Shown one piece after another: positions 16,833-26,300 of a stretch of 64,000 nucleotides of DNA. A model generated the notes under the pieces. It saw only the letters and a list, made by a program, of their open reading frames with translations, did not search any database and had not been told where the DNA came from. The position numbers and the translations under genes are program-made. The stretch is from Fumia xinanensis (GTDB taxonomy: Bacteria; Bacillota; Clostridia; Oscillospirales; Ruminococcaceae), in contig NZ_JACRSV010000002.1 of NCBI RefSeq assembly GCF_014384905.1, positions 310,001 to 374,000 on the forward strand, written 5' to 3'. Positions within the stretch are counted from its first letter, which is position 1. The number at the start of each line of letters is the position of its first letter.

Positions 16833-18371
16833 CTATCTTGTGGTATCTCGGAAAATCTCGGGAAGCTCAAAGGACATCTTCTCTTTGATGGAATCAAAAT
16901 CCTTTAAAAGCTCCAAAAACACATCGGTAATCCGGGCATCGAACTGGGCGTTTCGACCGTTTTTCAGTTCTTCGATGGCTTTTTCCAGGGGAAGGCTGTC
17001 GCGGTAGGTGCGCTTGGAAGTCATGGCGTCAAAGGAGTCCGCGACGCAGATGATGCGGGCTTCCTCGGGAATTTCATTGCCGCTGAGCCCCTGAGGATAG
17101 CCGGCGCCGTCATAGCGTTCGTGGTGGCTCCGCACGATTTGGGACACGTCCTGAAACGCCGAAATGACCGAGAGGATTTTCGCCCCCTCCTCGCTATGCT
17201 GTTTGATGAGTGCGTATTCCTTGTCGGTGAGTCTGCCGTTTTTCCGGAGGATTCCATCGGATACGCCGATCTTGCCGATGTCATGGAACAGCCCGGCGAT
17301 TTTCAGCCGGTCGAGATAAGCCCTGTTTCGGCCCATAGCCTCTGCGATAAGGCAGGAGTAAAACGCCACCCGCTCCGAGTGGCCTCTGGTGTAGAAGTCT
17401 TTTGCATCCACCATGAGCCGTAAAGCGTCCACTATCTCAAGATAGCTCTGGTGAACTTTGGAATAGGCCGACGATAGCTCATCGTTGCGGTTTTCCAGCA
17501 GGGAGTGGAGCAAAACATTGCTTATGGAAGCCCCCACCTGCTTGGCATAAACTTCAAAAAGCTGGGCGGTGTCGCTTTGGACGGTTTTGGCGGCGTCTAT
17601 CCCTAGGATGCCGAAAGGCTGGTGCTTTTCGGTAAAGAGGAGCGCCAAAAGGCAGGTTCCCTGCTGGGAAATCTGGGCAAATCCGCCGGATAGCAGGCTT
17701 TCGTAACATTCCGCTGCCACCCCGTCGTCATATTCGTAGCGCCCGGACCCGCAAAACAGCTTTTTGCGGCTGGGCGAATTATTTTCAGCGCCCCGTTCAG
17801 GCAGCAGCTCCACATCCAAATAGATAAATCCGTCGGCGCAGGAGAGAAAATGGGTGGCATACTGGAGCGACAGGCTCATAGTGTCCTCCACCGCCTTGGA
17901 CCGATACAGATCGGGCACGTGATCCAACATGGTCCGCAGGCCGTCCCGGTAGCTTTTGATGGTGCGCATCTGCCGGATGGATTTGACGCAGGACTCCACA
18001 AGTAGCTCCAACTGGTCAAACCGGTCGCTTTTTTCGTAATACCCCTGGATGTCCAATTCTCTTATGGTCTTGATAGGCGGCGCCATGCTCTTGTGTCCGG
18101 TCAGCAGAATGATGTAAAGGTCTTGGTTGAATAGCCGGATGCGGCTCACCACCTCGTCTCCGCAGATGGGACGCATCAAAAAGTCCAGCAGCAGGATGTC
18201 GTAGCTGCCATTTCGAATCCGCTCCACAGCCGCCACCGGGTCGTTTTCCACATCCACATGGAATCCCGCCGACTGAAAATAGGATTGGAGGGTCAATGTC
18301 ATCACTTCGTCGTCATCCAAGGTCAGGATGGAAAACTCGTTTCTTTCCTCTGCGATTTTATTTTTTCTCAT
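16833..18371 (-). CDS. Response regulator with HD-GYP phosphodiesterase domain
   Basis: A 512-residue output protein. REC domain at about 15-135 with acidic pocket LTLDDDE and phosphoacceptor Asp in LLLDF; a GAF-like region about 160-310; HD-GYP domain about 320-490 with GLFHDIGKIG and HHERYDGAGYPQGLSG, so all signature metal and substrate residues of active c-di-GMP phosphodiesterases are present. GGGGAGGG precedes the ATG, which overlaps the sensor kinase stop by four bases (ATGA), a sign of coupled translation. It has no DNA-binding domain, so it would act by lowering c-di-GMP rather than by transcription. Its place inside an NRPS operon is unusual. Confidence 0.92.
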   Translation of the reverse strand: MRKNKIAEERNEFSILTLDDDEVMTLTLQSYFQSAGFHVDVENDPVAAVERIRNGSYDILLLDFLMRPICGDEVVSRIRLFNQDLYIILLTGHKSMAPPIKTIRELDIQGYYEKSDRFDQLELLVESCVKSIRQMRTIKSYRDGLRTMLDHVPDLYRSKAVEDTMSLSLQYATHFLSCADGFIYLDVELLPERGAENNSPSRKKLFCGSGRYEYDDGVAAECYESLLSGGFAQISQQGTCLLALLFTEKHQPFGILGIDAAKTVQSDTAQLFEVYAKQVGASISNVLLHSLLENRNDELSSAYSKVHQSYLEIVDALRLMVDAKDFYTRGHSERVAFYSCLIAEAMGRNRAYLDRLKIAGLFHDIGKIGVSDGILRKNGRLTDKEYALIKQHSEEGAKILSVISAFQDVSQIVRSHHERYDGAGYPQGLSGNEIPEEARIICVADSFDAMTSKRTYRDSLPLEKAIEELKNGRNAQFDARITDVFLELLKDFDSIKEKMSFELPEIFRDTTR

Positions 18372-20257
18372 ATATTTTTGACCCTCCCCGCTGCCTGATT
18401 TGAGGTGAACTTTACATTCTCTAAGGGAATCGCGATGCCAAAAATCGAACCGCCCTCCGGATTTTCTTCCGCCCACATGGTGCCGTCGAACTTAGCGCGG
18501 ATGACGCTGTCGGAGATGAACACCCCGAGCCCGGTGCCCATGGTTCCCTTGCTGGTGATCATCTGCTTGAAGAGCTTTCGCCGGACCTCGGGCGGGATGC
18601 CGCAGCCGTAGTCCTTGACGGTTATCGTAAAGGAAGCCCCGTCCTTGCCGATGCCCACGACGATGTCCCGTTTTCCTTGGGGTTTCTGGGCGTCGATGGC
18701 GTTGGAAACCAGGTTGTTGATGACCTGGACCAGATTGTTGATGTCGCCGTTTAGATAGATTTCCTCGTCGATATGGTTTTCCACCCGGAGGACACAGCCA
18801 CTGCTCAATAGTTCGTGCCGCAGCAGCAGAGTCACCCGCTTGAGGGTCTCGTCGATGGAAAACTCAGCGTTTTCCGATTCGCTCATGTTGCTGGCCTGCC
18901 CCTTGACGGCGCTGATGATGTCGGACATGTAGCTGCACGCGTCATGGACTTTTTGGAGCCATCCGTTCATCTCCCCGTAGATTTCCCGGTAGTCGTCGGG
19001 GGTCACTTCCAGGTCCCCGATGCTTTCCCGGCATTCCTGCACCAGGTTTTCAATGGCGCTGGCCGAACCGGCCACGCTCATAATGGGTGTTTTCAGGTTG
19101 TGGGCCAGCCCGCCCACCATCTGTCCCAGAAATGCGAGCCGCTCCCGCTCCATCATCTTGAGCTGGCTGTCCTGGAGTTTTTGCATATTGTCCTTCAAAT
19201 TGGTCACGTCTTTAAAGATGGCCAGATAACCGCAGACTTCCCCTTTTACCGTCAGCGGGGAAATCTCCGCCATGTAGTAGAACTTTTTCAGCTCTCCGTC
19301 TCTGTAGGCGCTGATTGCCTGCTCATAGGAAATTGCGGAATGGGAATTTTGGCAGGATTCGATGGCAGTCAGAAGATTGTAGATGCCGGTTTTATTCTCC
19401 ACGTCCTCGTCCTTGAGGCAGTCTTTCAGATGAAGGTTTTCCCGGATGCCATACTGGCTGCCGAAGATTTCCTTAAAGGGTTGATTATAGTTGATGACGA
19501 TGCCCGAAAGGTCGGTGACGAGATAGCAGTCGGACATGACGTCGATCAAATGCTGCATGGCGACGGGCTTTACGTCAAACAGGTGCAGCCGGTAGATGAG
19601 AAATCCGTTGAACCCGATGGTCACCACAAAGCTCAGGGGAGTGACGGCAAAAGTTGCCTCCACGATCCGCAGCATCACCAGCACACTGACGACGATGGGA
19701 ATGAGAATTCCCACCGAAAATAGGATCGCCTGCTGAATATGAAGCTTCGTCCGGGTTTTGATGGCGCACCGCACGATGATAATCATGGCGGCGATGGAGC
19801 AACCGAAAGTGTAGAGGGTGTGGACATACATGTAAGGGCCGAAGACCACCGACGTGTTGTCCAGGGCGAAATGCCGGTAAAACAGGTGGTGAAACGGGTT
19901 TGTCCAGACGATGATGTTTGTGAGGATGGGCACCGCGAACAGCCAGTAGTATTTCCGGGGCATTTTTTTTTCGTATCCTTTTGAAAAGGCGATGGAAAAC
20001 AGCACCGAAAACACTGGCGTGACAGCGCACCCGATGTAGGTGGTGGAGTCCCAGACCCAAAGCAGCCAAGTGTCGTTAGGGTCGGTGAACTTGACGGCGA
20101 TCAGCGCCAAAAGCCAGGTGATGATCATAGCGGACGCCACAAAGTAGTATTTGTGGATGAGCAAGAGCTGCCGTGTCTTCGCCATGGTCACCATGAACAC
20201 CAAGATGCACAGGATAATGACGATGAAAACCGCCATGAAGCTGTTGGAAATATACAA
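18368..20257 (-). CDS. 7TM-type sensor histidine kinase with PAS domain
   Basis: A 629-residue membrane kinase. Residues 1-215 contain about seven hydrophobic helices of the HisKA_7TM type, in place of an extracellular loop sensor, suggesting detection of a membrane or small lipophilic ligand. A PAS domain covers about 225-345 (LVTDLSGIVINYNQPF). The H-box is GLAHNLKTPIMS near 385-395, then a dimer helix, an N-box (NNLVSNAIDA), G1 (DYGCGIP) and G2 (GTGLGVFIS), so the kinase core is complete. The start is TTG at 20257, chosen because AAGGAGGG lies 7 bases before it. It directly follows the NRPS gene by 45 bases and overlaps the response regulator gene, forming a two-component pair. A lipopeptide aldehyde could be a sensed ligand; that is speculation. 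Confidence 0.92.
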   Translation of the reverse strand: MYISNSFMAVFIVIILCILVFMVTMAKTRQLLLIHKYYFVASAMIITWLLALIAVKFTDPNDTWLLWVWDSTTYIGCAVTPVFSVLFSIAFSKGYEKKMPRKYYWLFAVPILTNIIVWTNPFHHLFYRHFALDNTSVVFGPYMYVHTLYTFGCSIAAMIIIVRCAIKTRTKLHIQQAILFSVGILIPIVVSVLVMLRIVEATFAVTPLSFVVTIGFNGFLIYRLHLFDVKPVAMQHLIDVMSDCYLVTDLSGIVINYNQPFKEIFGSQYGIRENLHLKDCLKDEDVENKTGIYNLLTAIESCQNSHSAISYEQAISAYRDGELKKFYYMAEISPLTVKGEVCGYLAIFKDVTNLKDNMQKLQDSQLKMMERERLAFLGQMVGGLAHNLKTPIMSVAGSASAIENLVQECRESIGDLEVTPDDYREIYGEMNGWLQKVHDACSYMSDIISAVKGQASNMSESENAEFSIDETLKRVTLLLRHELLSSGCVLRVENHIDEEIYLNGDINNLVQVINNLVSNAIDAQKPQGKRDIVVGIGKDGASFTITVKDYGCGIPPEVRRKLFKQMITSKGTMGTGLGVFISDSVIRAKFDGTMWAEENPEGGSIFGIAIPLENVKFTSNQAAGRVKNI

Positions 20258-20302
20258 GCGGATGCCCTCCTTATATCAATTTGCCCAAAGAAGCAATGCA
20301 GT

Positions 20303-23300
20303 TTAGAAAGAGCGCAGGAGAAGCCCCAAATCGGGCTCCTTCCAGTGAAAGCCGCGGGCGCTGAGCTGCTTTGATGTCTCGGTACAGTCGGGAAAGATGT
20401 TTTGAGGGATGGTTCTGAGGCGGTTGTACTGCTCCACAAGGGCGGCGAGCTTCATCCCCAGCCCTTCTGAGAGCTTTTGCGACAGGTGCCGCTCAAACTC
20501 CATTTCGTCCACCTCCGGCAGTTTTTTCCCTTTGACCGCCGTGACGATGTCCCTCAGCGGGACGGTATACGGGTTGCAGACATGGAAGGTGAATCCGCCC
20601 GCGTCCAGCAGGGCTGCGATGGCCTTGGCGCACTGGTCCACGGCGGTGAGCTCCATGGGGAGCCCCACGAAACACCTGGGACACAGCTCGAGTGCTTCCA
20701 TCCCCTTGACAAAGCTGTAAAAAGCGTTGGAATCGGGATTTTTCTGGAACACCCCGTCAGAACTCCGGCCCACCAGCCTCCCCACCCGGAAAATCTTGGC
20801 GTCGAGGCCGTTTTGTGCCGCCTCCCGCACCCGCTTTTCCGCCAGGAACTTGCTTTTGATGTAGGTGTTTCCCTCCCAGTTCTGCCCCATGTCCAGGTCA
20901 TTTTCAGTGAACAAAATCCGCCTTTGGGGTTCGTCTACGATGTATTCCGCCGACACGCTGACGGTGGAGATATGCATGAGTTTTGCGCTGACAGCGCGGC
21001 AGAAGTCAATGGCGTTTTGTGTGCCGCCCACGTTCACTTCTTCGGAGCCGCCGCTGACGTAATGCCGCACGTCGGCCGCTGCGTGGACGCAGCAGCTGAT
21101 TTTCCCTCTCCAAAGCTCCGTCAGAGCGGAGGGAAGCCCCAGATTTTTCTGGGTTACGTCCCCACTTAGTACTTCCAGCGCCTTCCAGTTCGCTTCCGTC
21201 CAGCCACTGCCGAAGTACCAGACTAGGGTCTCCCGAAGCCGCTCCGGGTTCCCGTCCCGGATGGGGCAGATAATCTTCGCCGTCCCCGCTTCCAGCAGGT
21301 ATTTGATGAGATGCGCTCCCAGAAACCCCGTGGCCCCCGTTAAGAGAATGGTATGTTTTTTCTGGACGCTGTCCGTCCTCGGGGCGGCAGCGCCCACCGT
21401 AGGGAAATCGGGGGATTCCTCCGTGAGAGCAGGCGCCTCCGGTGGGCTTTGGGGTTCCGTGGCGTCCGCTTCGACGCCCATCAGCTTCACCTGTCCAGTC
21501 AGGGTGGGGTTTTCGTAGAATTGGGCTAGCGTCATGGTGACGCCTAAGTTGAAGTAGCCGCTCAACAGATTCAGCGCCCCCAGCGATGTGCCCCCCTGTT
21601 CAAAGAAGGAAACTTCGGGTAAGACGGCTTCTTTCCCAAGCGCTTCCCGCCAAAGGGCCGCCACCTGCTCCGCTTTACAGCCGGACGGAACTTCCGCCTG
21701 AACGGGAGCTTTAGTCTTCGCCGCCGGTGGAGCCACAGGCTCCGGTTTTGCGGTGTCAGCCTGCACCTTAGCCGGTGTTTTTTCGGGTATGGGGTGATCG
21801 GCCTGAGGCGCATTGACCGCCGCTTTATATTCCAATCCCCATGCCTTTGATTCTGTTTTCGCCTGAGGCCGCAAAACTTCTTCCGCAGATGCCGCAACAG
21901 CTTTTTCGGAAGCCTCCTTCGTTGCCTCAGAGCAGTTTTCCTGATTCCAACGGCTCAAAGCCTCCCGGTCTACCTTTCCGGTTGCCGTCCGAGGCATCTC
22001 CCGCAAAATGGTGAAAGCGCCGGGAACCATGTAGGGCGGCAGCTCCGCCTTGAGAAAATCCCGAATATCCTTCACGTAGTCCTCCCGGTCGGAAACCACA
22101 AAGGCCCGCAGGGACATGGCACCGTTTTGCTTCACTGCGATGACCGCCGCCTCCCTCACGAAGCCGGAGGCGAGAATCCGGTCGGAGATTTCGTCCAGCT
22201 CCACCCGCTGGCCGTTGAGCTTGACCTGATGGTCCCGGCGGCCCAGATAATCGATGCTGCCGTCCGCCGTCAGCCGAGCCATATCCCCGGATTTGTACAT
22301 CCTTTCCCCGGGGAAGAAGGGGTCGGGCAAAAAGGATTCTTTTGTCAGTTCCTCATTGCCGATATACCCGGTGGACAGGCATTCGCCCGCCAGATACAGC
22401 TCTCCCCGCGCCGTGGGCAGGGCGGGGTGCAGGTGCCCGTCAAGCACGTAGGCCCGGCAGTTATGGAGGGGCTTCCCGATGGTGACGGGGCCGCTCGTCA
22501 CGTCGGCCTTGGTCACATAGACCGCCGCCTCGCTGGGGCCGTACAGGTTGACGATTTTTTCGCAGCCGGTTTTGCGGAGGCTGTCCCGCAGATTCTTTGT
22601 CAGCGCCTCTCCGGCCAAAATCATCAGCTTGAGCTTCCCGGCGGCCCCCTCAAACGCCCGGTTCCCGAGACACATCTGCAAACGGGAGGGGGTGAGCTGC
22701 ATCACTGCGGCGTTTTCCGCCTCGATGAGCCCGGCAATCTTCCACGGGAGCATCATTTCCTCCTCGTCGGCCATGACGACGCAGCGGCCCAGGGCCAGGG
22801 GAAGCAAAGTTTCGGTGATAAAGGTGTCGAACACGATATTTGTGGTGCAGAGAATGTTTCCCTCAACAGGGGCAAACAGCTCCGACACCGAGATGAGCAG
22901 GTTTGAAAGAGAGCGGTGCCGCAGCATGACCCCTTTGGGCCGTCCGGTGGAGCCGGAGGTGTAGAGCACGTGGATGAGGTCTTCGCTCGTTCGGTTTGCG
23001 GGAGGGACAAAATCCCGTTTTTTCCCGTCGATGACGACGGTGAGGCAGGGAAGATCCGGCAGTTCTTTGGCCGTTTCCCCGTCGGTGAGCAGCAGGGAAG
23101 CCCCGCTTTGCTCCATCATGTACCGGAGCCGATTTTCTGGGAAGGAGGCGAGCATGGGAACGTAAGCCCCGCCCATTTTCATCACGGCGACGAGGGCGCA
23201 GAGCATGTCAAAGCCCCGCCTGCACAAAACGCCGATTTTGTCGCCTCGTTTACCGCCCGCCTCTACGAGCTGAGCGGCGATGGAGGCGGAACGCTCTTTG

Positions 23301-26300
23301 AGCGCCCGGAAAGTCATCGTCTCCCCATGGAAAACCACGGCGGGAGCCTCCGGCGTCATCTCTGCGAAAGCGTCGATCTGCCCGTCCAAAGGCATGTCGA
23401 GAAAAGGCGTGCGCATCCGGTTGGGCACGTCGATGAGGCGGTACCGGTCGGCGGGCGCGATGCCGCTTATCTCCATGAGGGGCAGGCTGTCGTCAGAAAT
23501 CGCCTCTTTGAGAATCGCCGCCAGGCTGCGGCCGTAAAGGGCGATGGATTGCTCGGTGAAAAGGGAGCTCGCGTACTCAAAACAGAAGGCAAAGCGGCCC
23601 TTTTCCCGGTAAACTTCCAGCATGATGTCCAGCTTGGCCGTGCCGGTGCGGCAGGGGAGCCCTTCGACAGTTTTTCCCGCAAAGGTCATAGCCTCTTCAT
23701 TTACCGGGCGCATGGAAACCATGGTGTTGTAGAGGGGATTCCCGCCAAGGCTCCGTTTTGCGCCGGAAAGGGCGATCACCTCTTCCAGCGGGATGTCCTG
23801 ATGGTCTAAAAGCCCCACTACCTCTTCCCGGACGCGCCGGAAGTAGTCCCCGGCGGTCAACTCGTCCTCGGGCCGGAGCCGCAGGGGCAGGGTGTTGATG
23901 AACATGCCCGCCGCGTCCCGCAGCTCAGGCCGCAGCCGCCCGGAGACGGGGGTGCCCACGGCGAAATCCCGGCTCCCGGACAGCTTGCCCACAAGGATGC
24001 CGAAGGCCCCGGCGAAGAGCATAAAGGGGGTGATGCCGGTTTGCTTGCAGTATTCCTCGCATTGTGCCGTCAACGCCTCGTCCAGGCCGCAAAAATGCAC
24101 CCCGCCCCTGAAATCAAAGTTTTTCGGGCGGGCATGGTCGGCGGGCAGGTCGGGGGTTTCGGAGAGGCCCTCCACTGCCTTTTTCCAGTACTCCCGCTGC
24201 CCGGCGAACAGGCTTTCCCCCTTTTCCCGGAGCCAGCAGGCGTAATCTTTATAGGTCACGTCGGGGACGCGGACAGCCGCCCCCTCGTAATAATCGCTCA
24301 ATCGGCTGAGGACGATGGCCGCGCTCATCCCGTCGCCCACGATGTGGTGCATGTCGATAAAGACGACGGCGGAGCCGTCGCCCTGCCGCCAAACCGCGGC
24401 CCGGAGGAGCGGCGGGCGCGATAAATCAAAGGGGCGGATAAACGCCTCTTTGGCTTCCTCGTAACTGTTTGCCCGAAGGGTCTGAAGAACAAAGGGAACG
24501 CTTGGAAGAACCTTCTGCCGGATTTCATTGCCCCTTTGCACAAAGGCCGTGCGAAAAACCTCTTCCGACCCGATGAGGCGTTCAAAAGCGGCGGCGAGCC
24601 GCTCTTCGTCGAGACCTCCCTTCACCCGGAAGGCCACCGGCATGTTGTAGGAAAGACCGGTGGGGTCCAGCATGCTCTGAAAATAGGCGCTCTGCTGGGC
24701 CGATGTGAGGGGATAGTCCTCTTGTTCCCGCGCTTTGGGAATGCCCGTATCCGCCGGAGCGGGTTTCCCTTCCGCCAGCCCCAGCCGTTTTTCCAGCCGC
24801 TCTGCCGTCCGGCAGGCATACAGGTCGCTGACCCGCAGCCGGACGCCGAAGGCCTTCTCCAGCTCGGCCAGGGTCTCCACGGCGTTCAGGGAATCGCCCC
24901 CAAAGAGGAAATAATTGCTCCCCGCCGTCATCTGGGGCTTTTGGAGCACCCTGCGGAAGACGGAGAGGATTTTCTCCTGGGCTTCGGTGACTTCCCCGGC
25001 GCTTTCCTCCTGAATCTTCGGCTCGGGCAGCCGGCTGAAGTCGGTTTTGCCGTTGGCGGTCAAGGGAATTTCCTCCACCCCCATGAAAAAGGACGGAATC
25101 ATATACCCGGGCAGGTAGGTCGCTGCGAACTCCAAAAGCTCCGACTCGGGGATTTCCCCGTCAGAGACGTAATAGGCGGCGATTGCCTGCTGGTTTTCTC
25201 TCGTGAGCAGACGGACGGCGGCCTGGTGAATCTGTGGATGCAGGCAAAGCCGCGCGGAAATCTCACTGAGCTCGATGCGAAGGCCCCGAAGCTTCACCTG
25301 GTCGTCCTTTCGGCCCTGCAACAGGATTTCGCCCTCCGGCGTCCAGGCGGCCACGTCCCCGGTGCGGTAAATCCGCTCTTCCGGCTCAAAGGGGCTTTGG
25401 AGGAAGGATTTTTCCGTCAGCTCCGGCGCGCCCCGATACCCCCGCCCCACGCAGACGCCGCCGATGTACAGCTCGCCGTAAACCCCGATGGGCAGGGGCA
25501 TCAGCCGCTTGTCCAGCACGTAGGCCCGGCAGTTTGGCATGGGCTTTCCCACCGTGATTTGCGAGGCGGTGTTTAGCAGCCTCGCGCTGACGCCGATGGT
25601 GGTTTCCGACGGACCGTACTGGTTGTAGATTCGGGCGTTTGTCAGCCGGCTCAGTTCTTTTAACAGGTCGCTTTGGAAGGCCTCCCCGCCGCAGACGATG
25701 GTTTCCATTCCCCGCAGGGCGGAGCGGAAGGCGGGGCTTTTCAGGTACGCCGCCAGCCTCGACGGCGTCGTCGCCAAAAATCCCACCGCGTACTGGCGAA
25801 TGAGGGCCGCTAAGCAGTCGGGATTTTCCTGCTCCCCGTCCATGGGCAGCACAACGGTGCGCCCGTTTAGAATCGAAACGGCGCTTTCCAGCAAAAAGGC
25901 GTCGAAGCTGACGCTGCACAGGGACAATACCGCCCCGTGTCCATAGAGGTTTTTCATGGCGTCCGCGAAGTTTAATAGGCTCCTCTGCTCGATCTCCACC
26001 CCTTTGGGCTTGCCGGTGCTCCCCGACGTGTAGACGAGGTAGGCGAGGGACCTAGGCTCCGCCGGGCAGGGGAACTCCTCCTCCGCTTCGTCGGGGACTT
26101 TATCCATGTGGACGACGGGAATCCCCTCGTCCAAAAGCCCGGCCCGCTCCGTCAGCTCCCTTGTGGACACCAGCGCCGCGGCGTTGCTGTCCCGGAGGAT
26201 TTCCCTAAGGCGCTCCCTTGGAAAATCCGGGGACAGGAACACAAACGCGCCCCCTGACTGGAACACCCCCGCCATGGCGGCGAACAATTCATAGCTTTTG

